NCBI RefSeq assembly: GCF_001659605.2
Contig: NC_035175.2
Location: 28,553,705 to 28,617,704, forward strand
Length of the DNA stretch: 64,000 nt
From: Manihot esculenta
Lineage: Eukaryota > Streptophyta > Magnoliopsida > Malpighiales > Euphorbiaceae
Reading direction: 5' to 3'
Shown one piece after another: positions 1 through 12,000 of the stretch. Position numbers and translations under genes: made by a program. How positions within the stretch are numbered: the first letter of the stretch is position 1; each line of letters opens with the position of its first letter. The notes beneath the pieces were generated by a model. The model was not told where the DNA came from. It made no database searches and saw only the letters and a list, made by a program, of their open reading frames with translations.

Positions 1-560
1 TGCCGATCAATCTTAATGTGTTTCGTTCGGTCATGTTGGACTAGATTTTGTGCTATGGCAGCTCTATTGTCACAATACAAAGTTATCTTGTCTCTCTCGG
101 GCAACCTCAACTACTCCAATAACTTCTGCAACTATAAGAGTTCACACACACCTTGGACCATTACTCCGTATTCTGCTTCAGCACTTGACCGAGCAACAAA
201 CAATTTATTATTTGCTCCTCCAGGTGACAAGGTTCCCTCCCACAACTGTGCAATAACCAGAGGTGTATCTCCTATCATCGAGAGATCCTGCCCAATCTGC
301 ATCTGTAAAGTTTCAACTTGGAGGTGACCATATTTAGAGTAAAGAAACCCTTTCGACTTTAGGTATCTCAAGATGCGAAGTACAGCCTGCATATGAGTCT
401 CGCGAGAGTCATGCATGAATTGATTGACTAAACTAACAGTATAGGTTATATCCGATCGAGTGTGTAAGATAAATCAACCTTCCTACCGATCTCTGATATC
501 TTCTAATATCCACAAACTCATCAATTCCTGCTTGCATCTTGTGGTTACTTTCAACGGGAG
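1..560 (-). pseudogene. Copia RNase H fragment
   Basis: Minus-strand translation around 416-132 gives the copia RNase H context: a RYLK motif, then an S-S-A-E-A-E-Y motif close to the catalytic region. The end at positions 1-60 matches the conserved D-R-T-K-H tail of copia RNase H. The reading frame shifts several times, and the conserved G-Y-x-D-A-D-W stretch is damaged. This is a relic with no coding capacity. Confidence 0.8.
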
Positions 561-649
561 ATTCTGTTGGTTTACATCTCAACATACCAGTTTCTTCTAA
601 AAGATCCATAGATGAAGATTCCTTTTTCTAATCTAGCCACCTCAATACC

Positions 650-1330
650 TAGGAAATATTACAGTTTTCCTAGATATTTGATTTCAATTTCCTAAGCCAA
701 CAACCTTTTAAGTTGAGCCATTTCCTTTTTGTCATCACCTATTACGACTATATCATCAACATACACAATAAAAAGAGTGATCTTACCCTTGTAATGTTTG
801 ATAAACAGAGTATGATCAGCATTGCTCTGTTGGTAGCCAAAGGACATCCTGACTCTGCTAAACCTGTCAAACCAAGCTCTGAGAGATTGTTTTAGCCCAT
901 ACAAAGCCTTTTTCAACCTGCATACCTTTCCTTGTGCCTTCTCATCAGCGAACCCAGGAGGGATCTCCATAAACATTTTTTCCTCTAAATCTCCATAGAG
1001 AAAAGCATTCTTCACATCAAACTGTTGTAAGTCCAAGTCCAAGTTGGCTACACAAGATAATAGAACTCTGATTGAGTTCATTTTTGCAACTGGGGCAAAT
1101 GTCTCTTGATAATCCACTCCATGGGTTTGGGTGAATCCTTTAGCAACCAATCTGGCCTTAAATCGTTCGATTGTACCATCAGCTTTGTATTTCACTGTTA
1201 ACACCCACTTACAGCCAACAACTTTCTTCCCAGGTGGAAGACTAACAAACTCCTAGGTCTCATTTTTTGCCAATGTTTTCATCTCTTCAATCATTGCTTC
1301 CTTCCATTTACGATCTGTAAGAGGTTCCTT
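650..1330 (-). pseudogene. Copia reverse transcriptase fragment
   Basis: The minus-strand open stretch 1204-692 (170 codons) reads as a copia RT. It has a K-A-R-L-V-A-K-G-F motif, F-A-P-V-A-K, D-V-K-N-A-F-L-Y-G-D-L-E, a P-P-G-F motif, an L-Y-G-L-K-Q-S-x-R-A-W-F motif, and the catalytic Y-V-D-D-I at about 749-766. The sequence upstream (1205-1330) continues the family's linker out of frame. The stretch is well preserved compared with the rest of this element but is cut off from integrase and RNase H by stops. Confidence 0.9.
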
Positions 1331-1860
1331 CTAATCCTGTGGAATAGACACAGAGAAAATAGACAAGGCAAAGGCTCTATAGAAGAGAGACAAATATTTA
1401 TAAGAAACAAAGTTTAAAATAGGGTGTTTAGTACAAGATCTGACCCCTTTCTTTGTGCAATAGGTTTATCTAAGTCATTGGAGCATTCAAGAGTTGTGGA
1501 TAACTCAACAGAAGAAGATTTTTTACTCTAAGTGGACTGCATAATGGCTTCTTCTGCCTTGTCTCTCCTTAAATACCTCCTCAAATCTGACTTGTCCAAA
1601 CGTCTAATTCTCTCCCCCTAATTAGACATCTCCTCGTCTACCAGAACTCGAACTCTCTAACTGAACCATATCATTCAAAATCACATAATTTGGGATCACC
1701 TCTTTTTGCTCATTATTCCCCCTTGAAGAGGTGAGTGGGTGGTACTAAGGTAGGGTTCAGTTTCTCGGAAGGTAACATCCATACTGACAAAGCATTTCCT
1801 AGATGGAGGGTGATAACACTTGTATCCCTTCTGTATCGGAAAATACCCAACAAACACATT

Positions 1861-2427
1861 TTAAGGCCTTGGGGTCCAATTTTCCCACCATTCTAGTATG
1901 GACAAAGCAAGCACACCCACATACTTTGGTGAAACAATGTATGAATTCTTTCCTTTTAAAATCTCCAAATGACTCATAAAGTCAAGGACCTTGAAGGGCA
2001 TTCTATTGATAAGATAAACAGATATAAGGACTGCATCTCCCCAATATGCTTTGAGTAGGTTCATGGTAAACATAAGAGATCGAGCTACCTCCAATAGATG
2101 TCTGTTTTTCCTTTCAGCAACGCCATTTTGTGCACTAGTATAAGGACAACTCGTCTGGTGTACAATCCCATTATTCTCCAAATAGGCAGAAAAACTACTA
2201 TCCATGTCTTTTCTTTCATTGTCAGTTCTCAAAATTTTCACCTTAGTATCAAATTGAGAATAAATCATCTTATGAAAGGATTGAAAACAAGAAAAGACAT
2301 CACTTTTAACTTCAATCAAATAGACCAAAGTCATTCGAGTGCAATAATCAATAAAGGTGACAAACCATCGAGTACTAGATAAGGAGACAGTTTGAGTGGG
2401 CCCCCAAACATCAAAATGAATAGCTAC
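1861..2427 (-). pseudogene. Copia integrase core fragment
   Basis: The minus-strand translation begins at H-F-D-V-W-G-P, the first catalytic Asp context of copia integrase. It continues through F-I-D-Y-C-T-R, R-T-D-N-E (second Asp context) and G-V-A-E-R-K-N-R-H (catalytic Glu context), and ends with Y-L-I-N-R-M-P. All three acidic positions are still recognisable. The N-terminal side is broken at 2428 by the TRIM insertion, and the zinc-binding half lies beyond it at 2734-2960. Confidence 0.9.
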
Positions 2428-2728
2428 TATTGAATCCGACATCGGTTGTGGAAAGGGGTAATGTGCCCCTTATATGGGCCATAGGCACTCCTCCCCCTTG
2501 AGCTAGCTTTTGGGATGAGTTAGGCCTGGCCCAAATTTAACATGATATCAGAGCCTCCCCATCCGATGTTGGGCCTCTCATAAATGTGTCACGCACCAGT
2601 AAAAATTCTAGGCATGGGGGATGTGTTGAATCCCACATCGCTTGTGGAAAGGGGTAATGTGCCTCCATAAGCACTCCTCCTCCTTGAGCTAGCTTTTGGG
2701 GTGAGTTAGACCTGACCTAAATTTAACA
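2428..2728 (+). mobile_element. TRIM (terminal-repeat retrotransposon in miniature), 301 bp, with TSD
   Basis: Two similar terminal repeats, 2428-2542 (115 bp) and 2624-2728 (105 bp), end in AAATTTAACA. They enclose only about 80 bp. Directly after the left repeat comes TGATATCAGAGCC (2543-2555), a one-mismatch copy of the usual plant initiator-Met tRNA primer site. Directly before the right repeat is a purine-rich tract (about 2609-2623). The flanks are GCTAC (2423-2427) and GTTAC (2729-2733), a 5-bp target duplication with one change. The right repeat starts TGTTG; the left one starts TATTG, a degraded TG. No coding capacity. It sits inside the copia pol region, between the pre-integrase and the integrase core, and so is younger than that element. 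Confidence 0.88.
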
Positions 2729-2733
2729 GTTAC

Positions 2734-3400
2734 AAAACGAATTTGGCTTTTATTATGACTCAAAGGATAGGAGGTTCTAATGTGCTTAGCATACTCACAA
2801 GCATAAAGAACCAAACTCAGTTCTAGCAAACAAACTAGGATAATGTTTTTCTAAGACAAAAAATGATGAATGCCATAACCGCTTATGCCACTATATTATT
2901 TCTTGATTGACATCCTTATTTTCTCCAAAACAAGCTTGAAATATAGGAAAACTTGGATCACCTTCCAACATGTATAAGTCATCATGCAACCTACTATTGT
3001 CAATCCTTTTCCCTATGAGAAAATCTTGAATAACACAATGATCAGGAAATCAATTTTACAGTTAAGAGCATAGGTGATAGCACTAACTGATAAAAGGTTG
3101 ATAGGAAAGTGGGGAACATAAAGGACAGATGATAATTTAATATTGGGTGTGCAAATAACAGAACCTGTTCCGGATATGGAAGTAAAAAAAGTCATCAGCA
3201 ATTCTGACACTATTTTTGGTTAGAGAAGGAAAATAGTTGAGAAAACCTTTAGAAGAGCTTGTCATGTATCTATTCACACTAGAATCAATAATCCATGGAA
3301 TATTATCAAGAGAGGAAGCATTACCTGACTTTACAAAGTTAGATGTGGCACTAGAGGACGAAGAGGTATCAATATGAGACATGAGGCGCTTGAGACTCTG
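2734..3400 (-). pseudogene. Copia protease and pre-integrase fragment
   Basis: The minus-strand translation of 3382-3137 shows I-P-W-I-I-D-S at the protease active site (normally D-S-G-A, here the Gly is lost), followed by S-V-L-Y-V-P and the N-L-L-S-V-S motif typical of copia pre-protease/pre-integrase sequence (3210-3013). From about 2960 to 2740 a W-H-x-x-L-W-H stretch corresponds to the integrase zinc-binding region. Several frameshifts are present. Confidence 0.75.
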
Positions 3401-4330
3401 AATTTCATTAGGAGAAAGGAATTCAACTTGTTGTTGTCTCCTTAAAGGTCTCCTCCACAGTTTCTGCTAAATTAGCTTGAGTTCTGAAGGTGCCTCGTTT
3501 CTCCCTATGGCCTCTAGTGGGAGGACCATGTAACTTCCAACAAGTCTCCTTGGTATGCCTCGATTTCCCACAATAGTCAATGCAAGTAATCTTTCTCAAA
3601 ATTAGGAGGTTGCAGTGTGCTCAAACTAGTAGCCAACCCAACATTTTCAACTGATGTAGTATAAAGCATAGCATGTCGACGACTTTCCTCTTGTTGAACA
3701 TGGGCGTGGGCCTCTTCTAGAGAAGGAAAATGATTTCTTCCCAACACTTGAACTCAAATTGGATCATATTCATTATTTAACCCTGCAAGAAAATCATAGA
3801 CCACTCCTTTTCAGTCATTCTCCGAAATTTGACTGCATCTCCAGTGCAGTCTGCCTGGAAGTCATGATAGTAATCAAGTTCCTGCCATAAGCCACATAAC
3901 TCAGAATAAAATTGGAAGATAGTCATTTCTCCTTGCTTAATACGATGGATCTCATTTTGAATATCATAAATTTAAGCACCATTCCTAATCTTGGAATAAG
4001 TTAAAGACAAGGCCTTCGATATTTTTATAGTAGTATCAATCAACAAATAGGACTTAGAGATATGAAGTTGCATAGAGTTGAGTAATCATGTCATAACAAG
4101 ACAATTATCCGAGTCCCATTGAGGAAAATCTATATCACTCTCATCCGGTTGCTTCTTATTACCAATTACATAGCCCTGCAGTCCTCTAGCCTTGATAAAC
4201 AACAGTCAAGACCTTGACCAAGCAAGATAATTGGTTTCATCAAGTTTTACGGGACTAATTTGCAAGAAAGGATTATCAGAGTTAGTAATCGAAATCATTT
4301 TACCTTTTGCCATCGAGACCCTTTTATATT
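3401..4330 (-). pseudogene. Copia gag fragment
   Basis: The minus strand from about 4328 opens with a Met followed by a conserved copia gag N-terminal motif containing L-D-E-T-N-Y-L-A-W-S (about 4250-4210). Toward 3590-3530 a decayed zinc-knuckle context is visible (C-G-K then H-T-K-E-T-C-W-K-L-H-G). The intervening 700 bp have frameshifts and stops but keep the expected length of a UBN2-type gag. Confidence 0.7.
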
Positions 4331-4734
4331 CTGCCAAGGTAAAGACAAATGAACCGTGAAAGAATAGGAGGTACCCAAGATTGTACACACAAGAGAGCCC
4401 AACAGAATCACCAAAAGACTGGGTAGCGGCACGAGAAGGCTGGAAAGACGGTCGGAATCTTTGCCGAAGTAATCAGAGCGGCGAAGCAACGTTGGGCGAC
4501 GTATCACGCACTAGGAAAGGAGTGTGTGAGCCTCATGTGCGGGTTTTTCCAGCGATGGTCTGGCAATTCTCCTAGTGCCAGCAGTGAGAGGGAGAAAGGC
4601 TCCTAGATGGGTAGGGTTAGTACCAAAAAGGTAGATCTAGGGTTTTGGAACCCTAAAGAGAAAAAATTGAATTTAAACTCTAAAATCAGGAAAAAGCAAA
4701 GTGGTCAAGAAGAAGATGATGAGTGGCTCATTTA

Positions 4735-6230
4735 TAGAATCATATCTGATGGTGAGAACTCTTCAAGTGTGCCTTCTACTGCACAATCTGATGGTAATAT
4801 TCCTCTTAGGACTCAGCCTCCTGTTAAACCGTCAGTTGTTTAAGTTTACTCTCGGAGACCAGTACTTAATGATCCTACACCAGAGTCTTTTTCGCCATCG
4901 AATCCACCACCGAGTGACCTTAACCTCCCATTAGTCTTTGTAAAGGTAAATGACAGTGTAAGTCTACCTATTCTGTTGCTAACTTTCTTTCTTATGATAA
5001 ACTATCTCCTTCTACCTCTTTAATTGCTTCTCTAGATTCAATTTTCTTACCTAAGACCGTTAAAGAAGTCATAGCCCATTCTGAATGGCGTGATGCAATA
5101 TTTGAGGAGATCAAGGCTTTAGATGAAAATCATACTTAGAAACTAATTGATTTACCCTCTGGCAAGAAAACTGTGGACTGTAAATGAGTTTTTGCCATCA
5201 AAGTCAATCCAAATGGTTCTGTAGCAAAGCTTAAGGCCCGTCTTGTTGCTAAAGGTTATGCACAAACCTATGGCGTTGACTATTCTGACACTTTTTCTCC
5301 TGTGGCAAAAATGACCTCGATTCGCTTGTTCATCTCTCTGGCTGTATCTCAGCATTGGCCTTTACACCAGTTAGATATCCAAAATGTTTTTTTTACGTGG
5401 TGACCTCTAAGAGGAAGTATGTATGGAGCAACCACCAGGATTTGTTACTTAGGAGTGGAAAAGTCTGCCGCTTGAAGAAATCTTTATATAGTTTGAAATA
5501 GAGTCCTCGTGCATGGTTTGGCAAGTTCAGTGAAGTTGTTCAAGAATTTGGATTGAAAAAAAAGCAAGTGTGACCACTCAATCTTCTATAGAAATTCATA
5601 TACTGGTATTATTCTTCTTGTTGTGTATGTTGATGATATTACTGAAAATGATATTGTAGGGATCTCTTCTCTTAAAAACTACTTGCATACGAGTTTTCAT
5701 ACCAAAGACTTGGGTCAACTTAAGTATTTCTTAAAAGTCAAAGTCTTGAGGAGTAAAAACAGAATTTTCCTATCTTAAAGGAAGTATATCCTTGACTTCC
5801 TTGCAGAAACTGGGAAGATGGGAGCTAAACCCTGTAGCATACTAATGATTTCTAATATATATCTCACAAAGGATAATAGAGACCCTTGTGATGATCCAAA
5901 GAGGTACAGGAGGATAGTTGGAAAGCTGAATTACCTCATGGTGATGAGTCGGCCAAATATTGCTTTTGCAGTAAGCGTTGTAAACTAGTTCATGTCTGCA
6001 CCTACAGTTAAACATTGGGCCGCTCTAAAACAAATTCTCTATTATCTAAAGGGGACCTCTAGACTCAATATACTCTACAGTGATCATAGGCATACTGCAC
6101 TCTAGTGTTTTTCTAATGCAGATTAAGCGGGATCTAAAAGTGATGCTTAAGATTTAGGGATGACTCACCAGATGGAGAAAAGGAAGAGCCATGACACTAA
6201 GTAGGCTGCATAAACCAATTGCTCAAAGAA
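4735..6230 (+). pseudogene. Decayed copia pol fragment (RT to RNase H), plus strand
   Basis: Plus-strand translation in shifting frames recovers a copia [11 protein letters not shown] (about 5230-5260), [12 protein letters not shown] (5275-5310), L-D-I-Q-N, a P-P-G-F motif near 5435, and Y-V-D-D-I near 5620-5640. An RNase H remnant follows near 6110-6150. Many stops. It differs in sequence from the neighbouring fragment at 6297, so it appears to be a separate, older element. From about 4571 to 4735 I see no recognisable feature. Confidence 0.75.
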
Positions 6231-6296
6231 AAGGAATTAGATCTTGCACAAAATACTCTATTTCTAACTTTTTCTCATATGATTCGTCTCCATCTT

Positions 6297-7508
6297 ATAG
6301 AGCCTTTGTCTTGTCTATTTTCTCTGTGTCTATCTCACGGGATTAGAAGGAAACTCTCAAAGATTCTAATTGAAAAGGAACATTGATTGAAGAAATGAAA
6401 GTCATGGCCAAAAATAAGACCTGGGAGTTGATGTCTCTCCCATCTGGAAAAAATCCAGTTGACTGCAAATGGTTGTTCACTATTTATCAGGCATTACAAG
6501 AGTAAAATTACTCTTCTCATAGTCTATATTGATGACATAATAATGACAGGAAATAACACTGAAGAGATGACCCGGCCGAAGAAGCTTTTGGCTCAGGAAC
6601 TCGAAACTAAAGATCTAGGAAAACTTCAATATTTCCTAGGAATCGAGATTGCTAGATCAAAGAAGGGAATATTTATTTCTCAGAGAAAATATATTCTAAA
6701 TCTTATGGAAGAAACTGGTATGTTAGGCTGCAAACTAGTAGAAACTCCCATTGAAAGCAATCACAAGTTACAAGCAGAGAGTGGTGAATCAATAGATATT
6801 GGCAAATATCAAAGGTAGATATCAAAGGTTGATAGGCAGATCTTTCACATACTCGACCAGACATAGCATATGCAGTTAGCTTAGTCAGTTAATTTATGCA
6901 TGATCCTCGTGAATCTCACATGCAAGCTGTTTTTTGCATTTTGCGATACTTGAAGTCTGCCCTTGGAAAAAGTCTCCTATTCTCTAAACACGGCCATCTC
7001 CACATACACGCATGTACAGATGCAGATTAGGCTAAATCCCTTGATGATAGGAAGTCAACTAGTGGTTACTGCACACTTATGAGAGGAAACCTTATTACTT
7101 GGAGAAGCAAAAAGCAAAGTGTTGTTGCTCGATAAGTGCTGATGCTCGATAAGTGCTGAGGCGAAATATAGAGTGATGACACAAGGTGTTTGTGAACTCC
7201 TATGGTTGCAAAGATTGTTGGAGGAATTGAAACTGTTGAAGAGGAACAAACTTCTCTTGTACTGTAACGACAAAACTGCCATCAGTATAGCTCACAATCC
7301 GGTTCACCATGACCGAACGAAACACATAGAGATTGATTGACACTTCATTAAAAAAAAAAGTTAATAAATGGTGTCTAGAAATTAGATCATGTGATTTTCA
7401 ATAAACAGTTAGCTAATGTATTTATCAAAAGGCTCAACAATAAGACCTATCACACTTTAGTTTGAAAGTTAGGCATGTGTGATATCTATGCGCCAATTTG
7501 AGGGGGAG
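6297..7508 (+). pseudogene. Internally deleted copia pol 3' fragment, plus strand
   Basis: The sequence at 6297-6475 matches, in reverse orientation, the linker and RT start of the minus-strand element at about 1382-1200. It then jumps directly to the RT end (open stretch 6459-6818 with Y-I-D-D-I-I-M-T-G and L-G-K-L-Q-Y-F-L-G-I-E). The central RT has therefore been deleted. RNase H with broken motifs follows to about 7345. A polypurine tract (TTGAGGGGGAG, about 7498-7508) abuts the LTR at 7509. Confidence 0.8.
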
Positions 7509-7712
7509 TGTTGACCAATATAGAAGATTCCTAATTATGAAAATTCAGATCTTTGGATCTTAATTAGGCTTGATTATAGGGCTTGATTATAAAAATTGTA
7601 TTCTCATTGTAAGTATTCCTAATTAAGGTTGATTCTTTGTGTATAAATATTCAAACCTTGTAAAGATCCATTCAATCGGAATAGAATTAAAATTTTCTCC
7701 CAAAATTCTTCA
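7509..7712 (+). repeat. Copia 3' LTR, about 204 bp
   Basis: Starts TGTTGACCAAT right after a polypurine tract and ends near CAAAATTCTTCA. It contains a TATA-like TGTATAAATA stretch about 80 bp before its end. A homologous 207-bp solo LTR sits in XEG113 intron 4 on the other strand (10150-10356), which confirms both ends. No partner 5' LTR is visible for this fragment. Confidence 0.75.
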
Positions 7713-9068
7713 TCTTTATTAAAGCTCTAAATGGAACCAAGTTGACTAAATATGTAATAAGTTGGGTATGATTGACATCTTTGCTTCAACTTGATAGGAA
7801 CAAGTAAGGAATCCAAACAGCAACAACTAATCAAATAGAGACGAAAAAGATGGCAATAGAAAGGAGAAAAGAAATTCTAATTCATATCATAAACTCAAAG
7901 AACACAGGTGGATTCAAGATACAAATCTCTAGCTCACACCCTAGCAGTATACTAACTGCCCCCAAGCTAGAAAAATAGCTGGAAGAAAACACAATTTAAA
8001 ATCATACTCTACTCATCTCTCTCCCCCTCGATTTATAGTACTCTTTTCCACCTTTTCAGCTATCATCACATGCATTTAGGACCTTTTTTTTTCTGTTACA
8101 AACTTACAAATTCCTCTAGAATTCTCTAGGATTCTCCAGGCCCTACCCCACAATCCTATCAGAGTGTTATAGAAACTAAATATGTATAGATACGTACTTG
8201 ATTGTAGGCTTGATCTTAGGGTTATTAGCTTGATTTTAGACTTAATCTAGGGATTCTCTTTCCTTCTTTAGCTAGGACTCTTGCATATGAATTTGCACTA
8301 TTCTTTTACACAAGATATAGAAAATTCAAAGTTCACACTTTGTTTATTGGTGAAGCTAACTTTGCAATGGAAGAAGATAACTGATCAAAAAATCCAATTG
8401 CTTGGTTTATAGGTGGAGCTAACTTTGCAATATAAGAACTTGCTTGATGTTCCTTATTTATCTATTGATGATCTAACTTTAGAAACAATTATCTTTGATG
8501 CAAATGAATATTTGGAGATCGAATAGATATCTAGAGACAATAGTGTTGATCTAATTTTGTTTTATTTGATTGTATTTTGGATATTGGTTATTTATCTAGT
8601 CAATGGTTACTTTTACATAATTTTATATCTTTGATTTTTTATTTATTTCCATAATGTCTCCGAGCACCCATGTCTGAATTTAGATCTATATCACTATATT
8701 TTCTATCTAGGAAGTTGACGAGTTTGACACATGGATATGTATACATATCTGACACTCGTGCTTGAGTCCGAGTAACATGGCTTGTACCAACTAATGTAAC
8801 TACCTCTCTAATAGATCTAACAACTTCTCCTGCTAACTTCTTTCCCTTCAAAACTAACTAACTTCTTTTCCTCCAATTCCCACCACCTTCTGGATATTTA
8901 CTCTCATTTCGTCTCCCCTTTTCCACTTCTTCCTCCTACAAGTGACACCACACTACAGACAAACACTTCATTTGCCAAGAATGGAAGCCAAAGTTAACAA
9001 TAAGAAATATGCTTACTATGATCTTTAATTCCATGTTAGAAATTATTGACACAAGAAAATGGAATTAC
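7713..9068. other. Sequence downstream of the last visible XEG113 exon; no gene seen
   Basis: XEG113 exon 6 ends at 9069 with a proper GT donor (minus strand), so at least the right part of this stretch should be intron. I found no exon for the missing C-terminal half. The left part is AT-rich, with a short imperfect direct repeat (GCTAACTTTGCAAT near 8348-8362 and again near 8418-8432). Small open frames at 8639-8851 have no recognisable domain. Confidence 0.5.
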
Positions 9069-12000
9069 CTGATGCATCATAGTAATCTGGAGGATCATAA
9101 AATGCCATTGCTTCCCGTAACCGGTGGCGCTTTCCCTCAGTACCTGCATACTGGTATGTAGTATGCACAGCATATGGCTCCAATCTGAGTTGTTGGTACA
9201 TAGCCTGCCAAAATAAAGGCTCAAGATATGTTACATATACAGTTTATGTGTCCATAGTTGCTTGGTCCAAGCAAGATATTTTTAAGTTTGACAACAAAAT
9301 CATGTAAAGCACAACAGGAACTATAAGATAAGTAGATCTAGGACCAACAAAACTAATATTCAGATTATACCTGGACAAAGTAAGTATGTCCATTACAAAA
9401 TATACTTGCTGGTAAAATTCCCAGCTTGAGATTTCCATCAAAAGCATATACAAGTCCATTGTCACCATCAACAGCTGGTCCTAACTGCCTGCGGACAATG
9501 TCATTGAAACCATTCTGATCCCAAATATTTTCATCAGCAAGAAGCACATCTTTCCATACTTTTGCCAATTTTATTGAAGTCTCTGTTGGCCGCCAGTGGA
9601 AAATTCCAACGTTGTAGGCTGCACCAACTATTAAAGGAAAATACACAATCTTATTATCAGAGTAATTATAACAAAGCAAACAAACATCCATGAAGTATGA
9701 TATATATATAATCAATAAGAGTTCCAAAACAGCCTAGTGGTAAGTGAAATGACTGAACCAAAATTAACATGGGTAACTTGGACTTGTGTCAAGTACATAA
9801 GACAGAATTAACAGTACTGAAGGGGCTTGTGTGAACCAATATTTTTCATACAGTAGCTAGTGTAATCTAACATCAATAAAGGTCAGAAAGTGGGAAGGCT
9901 GTCTAGGTATGCTTCAATTTCTAGCCTGGTCATAAGAGGCATCATTGTACACATACACAGATGAGTCCTAGAATACAAATCAACTGCAAAAGAAATAACT
10001 TGCAATCAGTTTTTCTAAAAATAACATTATTAAAACTTTTATATAAACAGTCATTAAAGCTTTTGCAGGCCATCCTATTGTCACAAAGGTGCTGTCAGAG
10101 ACGGGATGCATTTTGCAAACAAGTTCTTAGCTCTGATTATCAAATAAAGTGAAGAATTTTTGGAGAATTTTAGAGTATTCTTGTATTTCTCTTTTGATCT
10201 TTACAAGGATTTACATGCCTATTTATACACAGAGGATTACAACTAAAAAGGAAGCAAATAATCAAATAATCACAAAGATTATTAGAAATTCTAATTTGTG
10301 CCTAGAATCAATAATCAATCAAATCATACCACTAGAAATCAGCAAATAAGTCAACATAAAGTAATGGTAATATTCCACCTTGGTTTCCATGCAGCTATGA
10401 AAAATGGTAAACACATAGCTACACCATCCTTAATGGCAATTAATGAATTGGGAAAGAAGGAAAGACATGTTTGTAATCAGAGTTACTATGAAGTATGAAC
10501 TGCAACAAAGGTTAAGTCCCTTCCAGGTTACCAAACCAGGGGTCAAGAATGGTAGAACACAATTTGAAGCTAAAAATGTTTTGTAAAGTGCTTGACATGC
10601 CAATCAAAAAACAAAAGAAAATAAAAGAAAAAACATATTTCAACAGTTCAGCACATTATAGGAGCGGACAAGTACAATTGTACTCGCAGCTTTGCACATA
10701 AAGTTCACTCAAAGGGGACACAAACTAAATCTGTATTGTAATATAATTTCACCTTCTTGCCATATGTCCAACCTGTCATCAACAACAGTTGGTCCAGCTT
10801 GATCGCTTGAAGTTAAAATATCTGCATCAGGATAGCGAGCAAGATATGGCAGAGGGTTCTGTTCTCAGAAAGATAGCAGATAAAATATGGTAAACCACTT
10901 CATAATTTAGTAATATATATAAATGATGGAAAATAAAGGGGAAAAATTACACAAGCTACTGATTATTCTGCTTTTATATGCACAAGAAATTATTGGCCAC
11001 CGAATATGAAACAAAGCACAAGCATATCTAAAGACTACATGAAAGTGAAATAAAAGATGGGGAAATTTGTTATTTTGTATATAGTTTCCAATAGTACAAG
11101 AATCCCCCCCCCCCTTGTGCTTTGCCCTACACATTAGGTTATATTGCTTAATCAAAATGTATGCATCCCATCCCACTATTAATTTATCCAAAAGCAGCAC
11201 ATCCAATGAATATTATAAAAAAGAGGGGAAAAGAAAAAAGTGCGGCATTAACCCAACCAAGGCATCTGTATGCTTAAAGCCTAAAGAGCATTCAATTAAT
11301 TTAAGGATGTAAGTCTATAAGAACATAACTGGTAAATAGCCTTTTTTTTTTTAAAAATGCCAACTTCTATAAGGAAACAATTCGGAAATAGACTTTCTAT
11401 TTGGAGCAGGCAATATTGAATGTAGTAGCAGCATTTCCACCAAATCCAGCTTAACCAGCCAAAAGAAGATACTAATAAACCAGTAGATTCCATATGTGTG
11501 ATAAAAACATATTGAAACAACCATCTTGCAAGCATTATGCAGCTAAAGATAATACCTGATCCAGAAAAACAAGTTTTTTTTCTAAAAGTTTTTTCAGTAT
11601 ACCTTCAACCAAACCATGTCTGTGTCACACATGAGTAGCTCATAGCCAAAAGGGAGGATAGCATCTATCAGAATAACTTTTTCTCTCCCCATTTTGTGAA
11701 AGGTAGGTGACCCCCAGCCAACATCTGCTGTACTCATGTGACTTCCCATGTCAAAAACTGGAACACCTTTCCAGTACAAAGCTTCTAATAGCTTGGTATC
11801 CATAGCACCTAAAAAATAACAATTTTCAAGTATTAACCAGATAATGGGAAGAAAATGTACTACTGAAACTGTGTCCAAGATTACCTACCAACAAGAAGAT
11901 TAGAAAGCCCCAAGTCTGTCAAGTGCTTAACCCAAGTAAGGATAAAATCCATAAACGCATAATTACCAAAGGTGACTATAATGACATTGTCCTTGACCCT

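Larger units (their letters stand above)
1..4570 (-). mobile_element. Decayed Ty1/copia retrotransposon, minus strand, 3' end beyond the window
   Basis: Read on the minus strand, the order of recognisable parts is gag (about 4330-3400), protease/pre-integrase (3400-2734), integrase (2427-1861), RT (1330-690) and RNase H (560-1). This is the Ty1/copia order, with integrase before RT. Many stops and frameshifts separate the parts, so the element is dead. Position 1 lies inside the RNase H C-terminus, so the 3' LTR is off the window. No convincing 5' LTR or tRNA-iMet primer site is visible near 4.4-4.6 kb. A TRIM interrupts the integrase region (separate entry). The plus-strand fragment at 6297-7508 is a relative of the same family in opposite orientation. 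Confidence 0.9.

Noticed and set aside
8639..8851. Minus-strand 70-codon frame considered as an XEG113 exon
   Set aside because: No similarity to the family's C-terminal part and no fitting splice sites.
10128..10149. AGCTCTGATTATCAA next to the LTR at 10150 looks like a minus-sense tRNA-Met primer site
   Set aside because: TAAAG flanks the LTR on both sides, so it is a solo LTR and the resemblance is in host intron DNA by chance.
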